Origin: an uncultured Clostridia bacterium
GTDB lineage: Bacteria; Bacillota; Clostridia; Christensenellales; Pumilibacteraceae
Length of the DNA: 28,547 bases
Reading direction: 5' to 3'
Assembly: GCA_947627075.1 (NCBI GenBank)
Contig: CANQUR010000005.1
Coordinates: 1 to 28,547, forward strand
Shown here: positions 21,088-28,547 of the stretch, one piece after another
Numbering within the stretch: position 1 is the stretch's first letter
How the letters are laid out: each line of letters begins with the position of its first letter
Made by a program: the position numbers and the translations under genes
The notes under the pieces: model-generated
Told to the model about the DNA's origin: nothing
Seen by the model: only the letters and a program-made list of their open reading frames with translations
Database searches by the model: none

Positions 21088-22536
21088 TTATCTGTTATTT
21101 TTATCATTGAGCCTTTTTAAGAATTCGGGCATATCATCCTCTACGGATACACGCGTCGAATTAAAGGTATTTTTGCCATAATTGGGCGCTTGTTGCTGTT
21201 GAGGTTGAGCTTGTCCTTGCCCGAAATTATTTTGTGACGGTTGATTATATCCCCAACCGTTATTATTTTGTTGTCTGCCACTAAAATTCGACTGACTATT
21301 GCCGAAATTATTTTGTTGTCCACCGAAACCGTTTTGCTGACCGCCGTTTTGATTTGAGCCAAAACTGTTGTTACGATTGTTCAAGCGCTGACTGTTATTT
21401 AACGGATTTTCGGGATACATACTGCTGCTCATTGGCTGTGTTGTAGGATTTTGATTGAAAAATCCCAAACGATTAGTGTCGTTGCGAGATCCTTGTTTTA
21501 CGACAGTACGTTCATTTGTAGGCGTATCAAAGCCTGTAGCGATGATGGTAACAAGTATCTCGTCCTCAAGATTCTCCCTTATATCTGCACCGAAAATGAT
21601 ATTTGCATTCTTATGAACTACCTGCCTTACAAGCTCTGCCGCTTCGCTGACTTCGGATAACGTCATATCCAAGCTACCCGTAATGTTCAAAATGACACTC
21701 GTAGCGCCCTCTATAGTTGTTTCAAGCAAAGGACTGAATACGGCTTGTTTTACGGCTTCGGTAGTTCTGCCTTCACCCTTGCCGCGACCTATTCCCATAT
21801 GAGCTATGCCTTTATCGCGCATAACTGTGCAAATGTCGGCAAAGTCAAGATTGATAAGCGCGGGAGCTACAATCAAATCGCTTATGCCTTGAATACCTTG
21901 CCTTAATACATCATCGGCATATTTGAATGCGTCACCCATAGCCAAGTTGGAAGCAACTCGCATAAGTTTTTCGTTAGGTATAACAACAAGAGTATCAACT
22001 ACCTTACGAAGATTGGCAATACCGATCTCGGCATGTTCCATTCTCACTCTGCCCTCGAATGCAAACGGCTTCGTAACAACGGCAACCGTGAGCTTTCCGA
22101 GCTCTTTTGCAATACTTGCCACTATGGGAGCAGCACCGGTACCCGTACCACCGCCCATGCCGGCAGTAATAAATACAAGATCGGCATCCTTGATCGCCTC
22201 GGTTATAGCAAGTTTGCTTTCTTCGGCTGCACGTTGACCTTTTTCCGGATCGGCACCTGCGCCTTGTCCGTGAGTAAGCTTATCTCCTATTTGGATCCTA
22301 TATTGTGCCTTGGATAGTTTCAACGCCTGTAAGTCGGTATTGATGGCAATGAAATCGGCGCTCTTTATATTGCACGCTATCATTCTGTTTACGGCATTGT
22401 TTCCGCCGCCGCCAACACCGACTACCTTGATTATTGCCGGCAATCTTGAAAAATCATTTTTGTCATTCTTATCGTTTTTATTGTTTGCGTCCATTTTATT
22501 ATTCTCCATTTTATTATTTTCGGTATTGTTTTCCAT
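21088..22536 (-). CDS. ftsZ: FtsZ, division GTPase, with long disordered ends
   Basis: FtsZ polymerises into the Z-ring. The 482-residue protein has the GTPase core with KVVGVGGGGNNAVNRMI (37-53) and the tubulin signature GGGTGTG (128-134). The C-terminal peptide DDMPEFLKRLN, which binds FtsA, is present. Two features are unusual: an N-terminal extension of about 22 residues of Asn, Lys and Asp with repeated MENN/KNDK units, and a long linker of about 120 residues rich in Gln, Asn and Gly with NNFG repeats. The ATG at 22536 is 9 nt from GGAGG, so the extension is genuinely translated. It is 17 nt after ftsA, in the same operon. Confidence 0.98.
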   Translation of the reverse strand: MENNTENNKMENNKMDANNKNDKNDKNDFSRLPAIIKVVGVGGGGNNAVNRMIACNIKSADFIAINTDLQALKLSKAQYRIQIGDKLTHGQGAGADPEKGQRAAEESKLAITEAIKDADLVFITAGMGGGTGTGAAPIVASIAKELGKLTVAVVTKPFAFEGRVRMEHAEIGIANLRKVVDTLVVIPNEKLMRVASNLAMGDAFKYADDVLRQGIQGISDLIVAPALINLDFADICTVMRDKGIAHMGIGRGKGEGRTTEAVKQAVFSPLLETTIEGATSVILNITGSLDMTLSEVSEAAELVRQVVHKNANIIFGADIRENLEDEILVTIIATGFDTPTNERTVVKQGSRNDTNRLGFFNQNPTTQPMSSSMYPENPLNNSQRLNNRNNSFGSNQNGGQQNGFGGQQNNFGNSQSNFSGRQQNNNGWGYNQPSQNNFGQGQAQPQQQQAPNYGKNTFNSTRVSVEDDMPEFLKRLNDKNNR

Positions 22537-22553
22537 TATGGTAATCCTCCATA

Positions 22554-23705
22554 TTATTTATTAAATAATCTTGCAAAAAAGCCTTTTTTCTTTGGCACAG
22601 CTTGCGTATTGAGCGCAAGATCCAAAAGCCCCAAACTGCTCGACCAACCCGGTACTTCCATTTGCGGAATACGCGGAGCGACTATTTCTATTCGGCGATG
22701 CAACACCTCGGACAAAATATCCTTTGATCCGCGCATATAAGAAATACCGCCGCCGGTAAGACTGAAAGGTATATTGTCGGGTATGACATAATCGCTGAGT
22801 TCCAAACATTTCGCAATATTTTTTGCGATCACGGCTATACGCGCCCTTACAATATCGTTCACAATTTCCGCCTCATATCTTCCGTTGACTTCGTATACGT
22901 CATCGGGACCTGTCGTAAGAGTAAGCACGACCTTCCTTTTGAGCGCTTCTGCCTCCGCAAAAGATATGTCGAAATAATTGGCAAGATCGCCGGATATATT
23001 TCCACCCCCCAGACTAAACGAATGCAAAGACAATATACCGTCTCCGCGTGCAAACGCCACGGTAGTCGTTATGTATCCGACATCGATCAACACCACATAT
23101 TGATCGCGTTTTACGTCATCGAATAAAAACAAAGTTTCCGCCAAAACGCTCGAAACATATTCAACACTTTCAATACCTAATGATTTCATTATAGCTCCCA
23201 CGGTACCAGTAAATGTTGCTTCTGCCAAAAGATATGAAATATGTCCTTTTAATCTTTCCGTTGTCATTCCTATCGGATCGATACATCTCTTTTCATTATT
23301 CAAATCATAATAGATCGGCTGAACGTTTATTAGCGTCAAATTGGGTTCTCTGTAAAAGGTATTGCCTTGATCGTGCAATTTTTCCACATCGTTTGCGGTT
23401 ATTTTGTGTTTCGGATTGTCAAAGCTTATTTCGGAATCCTTACATACGCAAACGGTAAAGTCGCCCGGCACTCCAACATAAAGCTTTGTGATCTTTGTTT
23501 TGGCTGCCGTTTCCGCAATATTAATTGCATGTGCCACAGCTTGTCCGAGTTGCTCCGGTCTGAAAAATTCGCCGTCACTAAAGCCCGCATATTGAGTTTC
23601 CCCTTTCCCACTTATGGTCAAGGTCTCGTTTACGCCCTTTTGACCTATCAAAACGGTGATCTTGCTCGATCCGAAATCAAGCACGGCTACATCTTGTTGC
23701 GTCAT
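22554..23705 (-). CDS. ftsA: FtsA, Z-ring membrane anchor
   Basis: FtsA is an actin-like ATPase that ties FtsZ to the membrane. The 383 residues start with VAVLDFGSSKITVLIG (first phosphate loop), and contain YVVLIDVGYITTTVAF and SFSLGGGNISGDLA (second loop region), and LTGGGISYMRG. The C-terminal KKKGFFARLFNK is the amphipathic membrane-targeting helix. The protein is somewhat shorter than the B. subtilis form (about 440). A GAGGAG Shine-Dalgarno overlaps the ftsQ stop region, with a 3-nt gap between the genes. Confidence 0.93.
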   Translation of the reverse strand: MTQQDVAVLDFGSSKITVLIGQKGVNETLTISGKGETQYAGFSDGEFFRPEQLGQAVAHAINIAETAAKTKITKLYVGVPGDFTVCVCKDSEISFDNPKHKITANDVEKLHDQGNTFYREPNLTLINVQPIYYDLNNEKRCIDPIGMTTERLKGHISYLLAEATFTGTVGAIMKSLGIESVEYVSSVLAETLFLFDDVKRDQYVVLIDVGYITTTVAFARGDGILSLHSFSLGGGNISGDLANYFDISFAEAEALKRKVVLTLTTGPDDVYEVNGRYEAEIVNDIVRARIAVIAKNIAKCLELSDYVIPDNIPFSLTGGGISYMRGSKDILSEVLHRRIEIVAPRIPQMEVPGWSSSLGLLDLALNTQAVPKKKGFFARLFNK

Positions 23706-23708
23706 AAA

Positions 23709-24485
23709 TCAATTCTCCTCGTATATATAATCATTTTTTTCGGAGTATGTCACCACATTGGAGCTTCCCGCCTCAATGGTCCCGTTACGCCTATTGTTTG
23801 CATCCGCCATATAAAACGACAGAGCCTTTTGAAGCTTAATACCCACATCGGTGTAATCGTTTTTGTCATGGAGACGGAGTTTGATTATTACTCCGCTGCG
23901 CATTGGTATATATATCGCATACTCATTGTAAGTAAAATCTATTGCAGAAATTATTACGGTGGCATCGGTGTTCGGATATTCCATCTGCTCAAGATAATCG
24001 ACCATTTGTATCAATGCTTTGAATTGAGCGTAATCGGCAACAGATTGATCCACCTTTGGAGCGCCATCGAAATCGAATCTGACCTTTATGATATCTTCAC
24101 CGCCGCTATGATCGGATTGTTCGCTTATTTTGCCGTCCTTTGCAAACCTATAAAAGCTTCCATTATATGACATTTCAAAATAAGTGTATAGTTTGATAAA
24201 ATGTACCGTCACAATATCCGGAAATAAACGCTCCACATTTATAACTCTTATTCCGCTGACACGCGATTCGATGTTGTGAGACAATTCGCTTTCGTTTATC
24301 ATAAAAATATTTCGGCCGAGAAGTTCTTCCTTTGCCTCTTCGACTTTAGTCGAAATTGCTTTGTCATCGGAATTGATGCAATGCGCATTTACTGTCTTTA
24401 TGCTGAAAACTGCGCTGCAAATCGTAATAAGCAACGTTAACGAAAGCAATATACCGAATATAATAAACAGCTTCTTATTGCGCAT
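23709..24485 (-). CDS. ftsQ: FtsQ/DivIB-family division protein
   Basis: The 258-residue protein has a short basic N-terminus (MRNKKLF), one transmembrane helix (about residues 5-27) and an extracytoplasmic part with a POTRA-like segment (about 30-100: KVEEAKEELLGRNIFMINES, RVSGIRVINVERLFPDIVTV in two parts), typical of FtsQ/DivIB. The family connects the division septum to FtsL and FtsB/DivIC. The frame continues to 24554, but the ATG at 24485 gives the natural N-terminus. No Shine-Dalgarno precedes it; a TATAAT box ends 6 nt upstream, so leaderless translation is predicted. Position between murA and ftsA supports the identity, although sequence similarity in this family is low. Confidence 0.8.
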   Translation of the reverse strand: MRNKKLFIIFGILLSLTLLITICSAVFSIKTVNAHCINSDDKAISTKVEEAKEELLGRNIFMINESELSHNIESRVSGIRVINVERLFPDIVTVHFIKLYTYFEMSYNGSFYRFAKDGKISEQSDHSGGEDIIKVRFDFDGAPKVDQSVADYAQFKALIQMVDYLEQMEYPNTDATVIISAIDFTYNEYAIYIPMRSGVIIKLRLHDKNDYTDVGIKLQKALSFYMADANNRRNGTIEAGSSNVVTYSEKNDYIYEEN

Positions 24486-24491
24486 ATATAT

Positions 24492-24520
24492 ATTATAACA
24501 AAGTACAATAAAAAAAGCAA
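24492..24520 (-). promoter_or_regulatory. Sigma-A promoter directly upstream of ftsQ
   Basis: TTGCTT (24520-24515), 17 nt, TATAAT (24497-24492). Six bases (ATATAT) separate the -10 from the ATG at 24485, so the expected +1 is the first base of the start codon. Confidence 0.7.
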
Positions 24521-24584
24521 GCAATAAACGTTTGTTTGCGATTTTTTTATGCAATTATGTTCAAAAAAATATATAAAAATTTAC

Positions 24585-25853
24585 CTAATTTGTGCCGAGC
24601 CGAGAAATGTTCGCCCCCAAAAAATTGAGTTCTTTATCCAAGCTTTCGTAACCGCGATCTATATGCTCTACTTGATTAATAACTGTCGCACCTTCTGCCG
24701 CAAGCGCAGCTATGGTCAAAGCGGCACCGCCACGAAGATCTTGAGCATAGACTTCGGCGCCGTACAAATCACTTCCGTGAATCATTATCGTATTATTGCC
24801 GTCCAATATGATATGAGCGCCCATCCTTTCGAGTTGATAAGCGTAACGAAAACGATTTTCAAACAACGTTTCGGTGATTACACTATCCCCTTCCGCCGTA
24901 GCCAAAACCGCCGAAAGAATAGGCTGCATATCGGTAGGAAATCCGGGATAAGGCAAAGTGACCGTTTGCTTTATCGCCTTAAGACGGTCGTTGCATATCG
25001 CTCTTATTCCTTGTCCGTCCTCATAAATATTTACTCCGGCATATCGAAATTTGTAAAGCGCGGCGTCCATGAGATCCCCAACAGCTCCGTCAATATAAAT
25101 ATCTCCGCCGCTTACCGCAACTGCAGCTATGTAAGTACCGGCTACTATCCGATCGGTTATTGGTCTGTATCTTGCGCCATGCAAACTTCTTTTCCCGTCC
25201 ACAACAATGAGTCCCGTGCCGGCTCCGTATACACGCGCTCCCATCGTATTGAGAAAATTCGCAAGGTCAGATATCTCGGGTTCCTTTGCGCTACCGTAAA
25301 TTACGGTGCGCCCGTTAGAAAGCGCGCCCGCCATCATAAGATTTTCGGTAGCTCCTACACTCGGATATTTCAGCCGTACCATTCCCCCATGCGGCGTACC
25401 CTTACAAAATAATTCGCCGCCTATTTCGGATTCGGTTTCTCTTATATGTACTCCAAGTTGCTTTAATCCTCCAAGATGCAAATCTATGGGACGTTTTCCT
25501 ATCTCACAGCCTCCCGGCATACTCAACTTGGCTTCTCCGCATCTGGCTAACAACGGACCGAGTATGAATATGGATGAACGAATCTTGCTCATCAAACTTT
25601 TGTTTATTTTGTTGGGATCAATACTTTCGCAGCGTATCGATATTTCGGATCCGTTTTGTTGCGCAAAACCGCCCATACTTCTGATTATGTCTAACATATT
25701 TCGAATATCACTTAAATTCGGGCAATTTGAAATAAGTATTTCATCAGACGTAAGTACGCAAGCCGCAATTATCGGCAAAATAGAATTTTTTGCCCCCTTC
25801 AGCTTTATCTTGCCTCCGAGCCTATTTGCCTTTGTTACGACAAACGCGTCCAT
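24585..25853 (-). CDS. murA: MurA, UDP-GlcNAc enolpyruvyl transferase
   Basis: MurA catalyses the first committed step of peptidoglycan synthesis, moving enolpyruvate from PEP to UDP-GlcNAc in the cytoplasm. The 422-residue protein has LKGAKNSILPI near the N-terminus, the active-site Cys116 in MPGGCEIGKRPIDLHL (the target of fosfomycin in other MurA enzymes) and PGFPTDMQP and DLRGGAALTIAALAAEG later on. The frame is open up to 25961, but the ATG at 25853 follows GGGGGT and gives the family N-terminus MDAFVVTKANRLGG. It is followed by ftsQ after 99 nt. Confidence 0.97.
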   Translation of the reverse strand: MDAFVVTKANRLGGKIKLKGAKNSILPIIAACVLTSDEILISNCPNLSDIRNMLDIIRSMGGFAQQNGSEISIRCESIDPNKINKSLMSKIRSSIFILGPLLARCGEAKLSMPGGCEIGKRPIDLHLGGLKQLGVHIRETESEIGGELFCKGTPHGGMVRLKYPSVGATENLMMAGALSNGRTVIYGSAKEPEISDLANFLNTMGARVYGAGTGLIVVDGKRSLHGARYRPITDRIVAGTYIAAVAVSGGDIYIDGAVGDLMDAALYKFRYAGVNIYEDGQGIRAICNDRLKAIKQTVTLPYPGFPTDMQPILSAVLATAEGDSVITETLFENRFRYAYQLERMGAHIILDGNNTIMIHGSDLYGAEVYAQDLRGGAALTIAALAAEGATVINQVEHIDRGYESLDKELNFLGANISRLGTN

Positions 25854-25901
25854 AATACCCCCTTTTGCATACTGTAATATATGTCCGAAAGAGGATAAAT
25901 G

Positions 25902-25934
25902 TTCGCCCCTCGGTGCAACCAACCGAAGGGCGAA
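25902..25934. repeat. Stable hairpin in the murA leader
   Basis: TTCGCCCCTCGGT (25902-25914) pairs with ACCGAAGGGCGAA (25922-25934) with one mismatch and a 7-nt loop. It lies 49 nt upstream of the murA ATG. On neither strand is it followed by a T-run, so it does not look like a normal terminator. It may be an RNA structure in the murA leader or a processing site after the coiled-coil gene. Confidence 0.5.
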
Positions 25935-25967
25935 AAAAGAAAAATTCGTCAATTGACACAATATAAA

Positions 25968-26318
25968 TCAATCTGCCATCATATCCGCAAGTTTTATAAG
26001 CTCGTCCTTCAAGTCGGACAAAGAAAAACTTTTGTCAAGTTCGGCTCCATCTTCGAGTTTACAAGCGTTGGCAATATGATCTTTTGAGATCGAATCGAGT
26101 TTTTTCTTTATCGAAACTATTTCATCCAAAATAAGATTTCCATAGCTTTCTACGCTCTGATTGCCGTCCTCCTCTATCTTTACCGTGGTGACTGCTTCGA
26201 GTTGCTTCTTTAAGTCCTCTATTCTTGCGTTTTGATTTAGTACGAGCTTCTTCAGTTCTTCGAGTTCCTTATGTAATTTTTGAACCTCGTTCAATATGTT
26301 ATCGAAATCTTTTTTCAT
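25968..26318 (-). CDS. Small coiled-coil protein of unknown function
   Basis: The 116-residue protein is soluble, without signal or membrane segment. The first ~45 residues (from MKKDFDNILNEVQKLHKELE on) form a heptad pattern with leucines at regular spacing and high charge, a predicted coiled coil; a second amphipathic helix (EIVSIKKKLDSISKDH) and an acidic end (LSDLKDELIKLADMMAD) follow. I do not recognise a family; it is not ZapA by sequence. The ATG at 26318 is 7 nt from GAGGT; a GTG at 26327 is possible but overlaps this ribosome site. It has its own sigma-A promoter. The location upstream of murA-ftsQAZ makes a division or envelope role possible, but that is only inference. Confidence 0.8.
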   Translation of the reverse strand: MKKDFDNILNEVQKLHKELEELKKLVLNQNARIEDLKKQLEAVTTVKIEEDGNQSVESYGNLILDEIVSIKKKLDSISKDHIANACKLEDGAELDKSFSLSDLKDELIKLADMMAD

Positions 26319-26350
26319 GTTATTCACCTCATAAAAGAGAGTTTTGTATA

Positions 26351-26362
26351 AACTTATAAGTT
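26351..26362. repeat. Palindrome at the start site of the coiled-coil gene
   Basis: AACTTATAAGTT is a perfect 12-bp palindrome directly after the -10 box, covering the predicted +1. It may be an operator. The lone pilin gene shows a comparable arrangement with a different sequence. Confidence 0.35.
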
Positions 26363-26391
26363 AGTCTACAATAAAAAAATGCTTTTGTCAA
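26363..26391 (-). promoter_or_regulatory. Sigma-A promoter of the coiled-coil gene
   Basis: TTGACA (26391-26386), 17 nt, TAGACT (26368-26363): perfect -35, -10 with two differences. It lies about 45 nt upstream of the ATG and points away from serC. Confidence 0.7.
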
Positions 26392-26473
26392 TCGATGATG
26401 CCGAAAAATAAAAAAATCTATTGATCATGAAAAAAAGAATATGTAAGAAATATACAAAAACGGCTGTTTTTGA

Positions 26474-26502
26474 TTGCATTTTGAAAAAAGTAATGTTATA
26501 AT
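26474..26502 (+). promoter_or_regulatory. Sigma-A promoter of serC-serA
   Basis: TTGCAT (26474-26479), 17 nt, TATAAT (26497-26502). The serC ATG follows 30 nt downstream with an AAGGAG Shine-Dalgarno between. Confidence 0.8.
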
Positions 26503-26532
26503 ATGGTTACAATAACTTTTAAGGAGTTTGTT

Positions 26533-27615
26533 ATGAATAGAGTTTACAATTTTTCAGCAGGTCCCTCTATGCTTCCTTTGGAAGTACTCAAAAGGGTTCA
26601 AAGCAAGTTGCTCGACTATGAAGGCTCGGGCATGAGTGTTATGGAAATGAGCCATCGCTCAAAGTATTATGACGCGATAAACAACGAAGCCGAAGCACTC
26701 CTTCGTGAGCTTATGCACGTTCCCGAGAACTATGACATCATATTTGTTCAAGGTGGCGCATCGATGCAATTCGAAGCTATTCCCCTTAATATATGTGTCA
26801 ACAAAAAAGCCGATTATATCCTTACCGGTAACTTCTCTTCCAAATCTTACAAAGAGGCAAAGAAATTTACCGACGCAAGAGCGGCAGCAAGCAGCGAAGA
26901 CAAGAACTTCACATATATTCCCAAGACTACACCCGACTCCTTCCGTAAAGATGCCGACTATGTGCATATTTGCTACAACAACACGATTTTCGGAACTCGT
27001 TACACAGAACTTCCCGAAACTCCGGCAGGCGTTCCTCTTGTAGGCGATATTTCATCGAATATATTGAGCCAAGAGATCGATGTAAGCAAATTCGGCGTTT
27101 TGTATGGCGGCGCTCAAAAGAACGTTGCTCCCGCAGGCGTTACGGTAGTTATCGTCCGCAAAGATTTGCAGGACAAATGCCAAGATATCTGCCCCACAAT
27201 GCTTAAGTGGAGTACACAAATCGCTCAAAAGAGCCTTTACAATACACCTCCGTGCTGGTCTACCTACGTAGCTATGGAAGTATTCCGTTATCTCAAAGAG
27301 ATCGGCGGCGTTCCCGCTATGCAAAAGATAAACGAAGAAAAAGCAAAGATCCTTTATGATTATCTCGATAACAGCAAGTTCTTCGTTAACAGAGTAAATC
27401 CCAAAGATCGTTCGCTCATGAACGTACCCTTCTTCTCGCCCTCACCCGAACTCGACAAAGAGTTTATCGACGCAGCTGCAAAAGAAGGCCTCGTAACCTT
27501 GAAAGGTCACAAGCTTGTAGGCGGTATGAGAGCAAGCATTTACAACGCTATGCCCATCGAAGGCGTAAAGAAACTTGTTGACTTCATGGCTAAATTCGAA
27601 AAAGAGCATAAATAA
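26533..27615 (+). CDS. serC: SerC, phosphoserine aminotransferase
   Basis: SerC uses pyridoxal phosphate to convert 3-phosphohydroxypyruvate and glutamate to phosphoserine, the second step of serine synthesis. The 360-residue protein starts MNRVYNFSAGPSMLPLEVL, the family signature, then GSGMSVMEMSHRS and FVQGGASMQFEAIP. The cofactor lysine is in LYGGAQKNVAPAGVTVVIV, and IYNAMPIEGVKKLVDFM closes the protein. An upstream in-frame ATG at 26503 overlaps the -10 box; AAGGAG 6 nt before the ATG at 26533 fixes the start. serA follows after 17 nt, so both enzymes are made from one transcript. Confidence 0.98.
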   Translation: MNRVYNFSAGPSMLPLEVLKRVQSKLLDYEGSGMSVMEMSHRSKYYDAINNEAEALLRELMHVPENYDIIFVQGGASMQFEAIPLNICVNKKADYILTGNFSSKSYKEAKKFTDARAAASSEDKNFTYIPKTTPDSFRKDADYVHICYNNTIFGTRYTELPETPAGVPLVGDISSNILSQEIDVSKFGVLYGGAQKNVAPAGVTVVIVRKDLQDKCQDICPTMLKWSTQIAQKSLYNTPPCWSTYVAMEVFRYLKEIGGVPAMQKINEEKAKILYDYLDNSKFFVNRVNPKDRSLMNVPFFSPSPELDKEFIDAAAKEGLVTLKGHKLVGGMRASIYNAMPIEGVKKLVDFMAKFEKEHK

Positions 27616-27632
27616 TATTTAAGGAGTTTATC

Positions 27633-28547
27633 ATGGCAAAAATCTTAAAGCTTAACAAAATCAGTAAAGTTGCCGATAAGGAATTTCCGTCTTCGTATAC
27701 TCTTACCGAAGAATGTGCGGATCCGGACGGTATCATTCTTCGCTCGTTCAAAATGCATGATTATGCCGTTCCCTCTTCGCTTACTTGCGTAGCAAGAGCG
27801 GGCGCAGGCGTAAACAATATTCCTTGCGATAAGTATGCAGACATGGGAATAGTTGTATTCAATACTCCCGGCGCTAACTCCAACGCGGTAAAAGAGCTCG
27901 CGACCTGCATGTTATTTATGTGCGGCAGAAGACTTGCTCCTGCTATGAATTGGGCACAAAGTCTCAAAGGCACTCCGGACATAGGCAAACAAGTCGAAGA
28001 TGGCAAAAAAGCATTTATAGGCGGTGAAGTTGCAGGAAAGACTCTCGGTATAGCAGGTCTTGGCGCTATCGGTAGCAAACTTGCCAAAGTTGCTTTGGCG
28101 CTTGACATGAATGTCATAGGCTATGATCCCGGTATGACACCGGAAAGATTGAAGGCAATCGGAAACATCACCATGGTTTCGCTTGAAGAACTCTTTAAGC
28201 AATCCGATTTCATTTCTCTTCACGTTCCCTATCTTGACAGCACAAAGAATATGATCAACGAAAAGTCTATCGCTTTAATGAAGGACGGCGTAAATATTCT
28301 TAACTGCGCTCGTGGCGAACTCGTAGACAATACCGCCATAGTTGCGGCAGTTAAGAGCGGAAAAGTGAATCGTTATGTTACCGATTTCCCGTGCGAAGAA
28401 GTACTTGGCGTAGACGGCATAATCGCTACTCCTCACCTTGGCGCAAGCACGCCCGAAGCGGAAGACAATTGTGCCTATATGGCGGCTAAACAAATGGTAG
28501 ATTTTATAGAAAACGGAAATATCGTTAATTCGGTAAACTACCCCGCC
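27633..28547 (+). CDS. serA: SerA, 3-phosphoglycerate dehydrogenase (3' end beyond the window)
   Basis: SerA oxidises 3-phosphoglycerate with NAD, the first step of serine synthesis. The frame is open through the last base (305 codons). The N-terminal half has DGIILRSFKMHDY and CVARAGAGVNNIPC; the NAD fold has GIAGLGAIGSKLA (GxGxxG); the catalytic Arg is in NCARGELVDN and the His in TPHLGASTPEAE. It belongs to the D-2-hydroxyacid dehydrogenase family; the pairing with serC makes phosphoglycerate dehydrogenase the best choice. AAGGAG stands 7 nt upstream of the ATG. A C-terminal ACT domain, if any, would lie beyond the window. Confidence 0.93.
   Translation, partial: MAKILKLNKISKVADKEFPSSYTLTEECADPDGIILRSFKMHDYAVPSSLTCVARAGAGVNNIPCDKYADMGIVVFNTPGANSNAVKELATCMLFMCGRRLAPAMNWAQSLKGTPDIGKQVEDGKKAFIGGEVAGKTLGIAGLGAIGSKLAKVALALDMNVIGYDPGMTPERLKAIGNITMVSLEELFKQSDFISLHVPYLDSTKNMINEKSIALMKDGVNILNCARGELVDNTAIVAAVKSGKVNRYVTDFPCEEVLGVDGIIATPHLGASTPEAEDNCAYMAAKQMVDFIENGNIVNSVNYPA

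Noticed and set aside
21180..21380. Repetitive sequence that might be a CRISPR-like array
   Set aside because: The repeats are in frame within ftsZ and encode the Gln/Asn/Gly-rich linker; there is no regular repeat-spacer pattern.
24549..25412. Long plus-strand open frame opposite murA
   Set aside because: It is antisense to a complete MurA, has no family pattern, and is rich in Arg, Tyr and Ile as expected from a shadow frame. The same applies to long antisense frames at 23367-24170, 12296-12691, 4657-5094 and 13743-14150.

Overview
The window comes from an endospore-forming, moderately AT-rich Firmicute, most likely an uncultured member of the Clostridia. Evidence: spoVAC-AD-AE, spoIVA, spoIIGA, sigE, sigG and a YlmC/YmxH gene occur together with der, plsY, nrdR, murA, ftsQ, ftsA and ftsZ. 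Most genes lie on the minus strand and are read here from high to low coordinates. No tRNA, rRNA, CRISPR array or complete mobile element was seen.

Layout. 1-1745: the spore DPA-channel operon spoVAC-spoVAD-spoVAE (cut by the window edge). 2022-3498: a lone type IV pilin gene with a consensus sigma-A promoter, and a lone tyrosine recombinase. 3607-7085: der-plsY-spoIVA; plsY carries an apparent single-base frameshift. 7249-9133: a DUF1614-like membrane protein and a membrane-anchored, degenerate cyclophilin. 9176-12784: an nrdR-feoA-feoB-rluA-type operon behind a strong promoter with an overlapping inverted repeat. 12848-15751: ylmC (-), sigG (+), sigE and spoIIGA (-); sigG is flipped relative to the usual spoIIGA-sigE-sigG order. 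15885-20940 (+): a six-gene type IV pilus/pseudopilus operon (pilin, PilM-like, pilin, PilX-like, PilC/GspF, PilB/GspE) placed between ftsZ and spoIIGA. 21088-25853 (-): murA, ftsQ/divIB, ftsA, ftsZ. 25968-26318 (-): a small coiled-coil protein. 26533-28547 (+): serC and serA (cut by the edge).

How the genes work together. The division cluster (murA, ftsQ, ftsA, ftsZ) and the mother-cell/forespore sigma factors with their targets (spoIVA for the coat basement layer, SpoVA for DPA uptake) form a growth-and-sporulation core. The pilus operon supplies an assembly ATPase, platform protein and minor pilins; the distant lone pilin at 2.0-2.4 kb is a reasonable major subunit. No prepilin peptidase, retraction ATPase, PilN or PilO is present in the window.

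Most notable observations. (1) The pilus operon and ftsQ have a sigma-A -10 box exactly 6 nt before an ATG and no Shine-Dalgarno, which predicts leaderless mRNAs; spoIIGA may be a weaker third case. (2) A sigma-E-like promoter for spoIVA sits inside an inverted repeat whose downstream arm holds the spoIVA Shine-Dalgarno, so read-through and sporulation transcripts should behave differently. (3) The plsY frameshift lies in a short palindrome. (4) The sigG flip and the pilus-operon placement break well-known synteny. All functional statements rest on reading motifs by eye; no database search was run.
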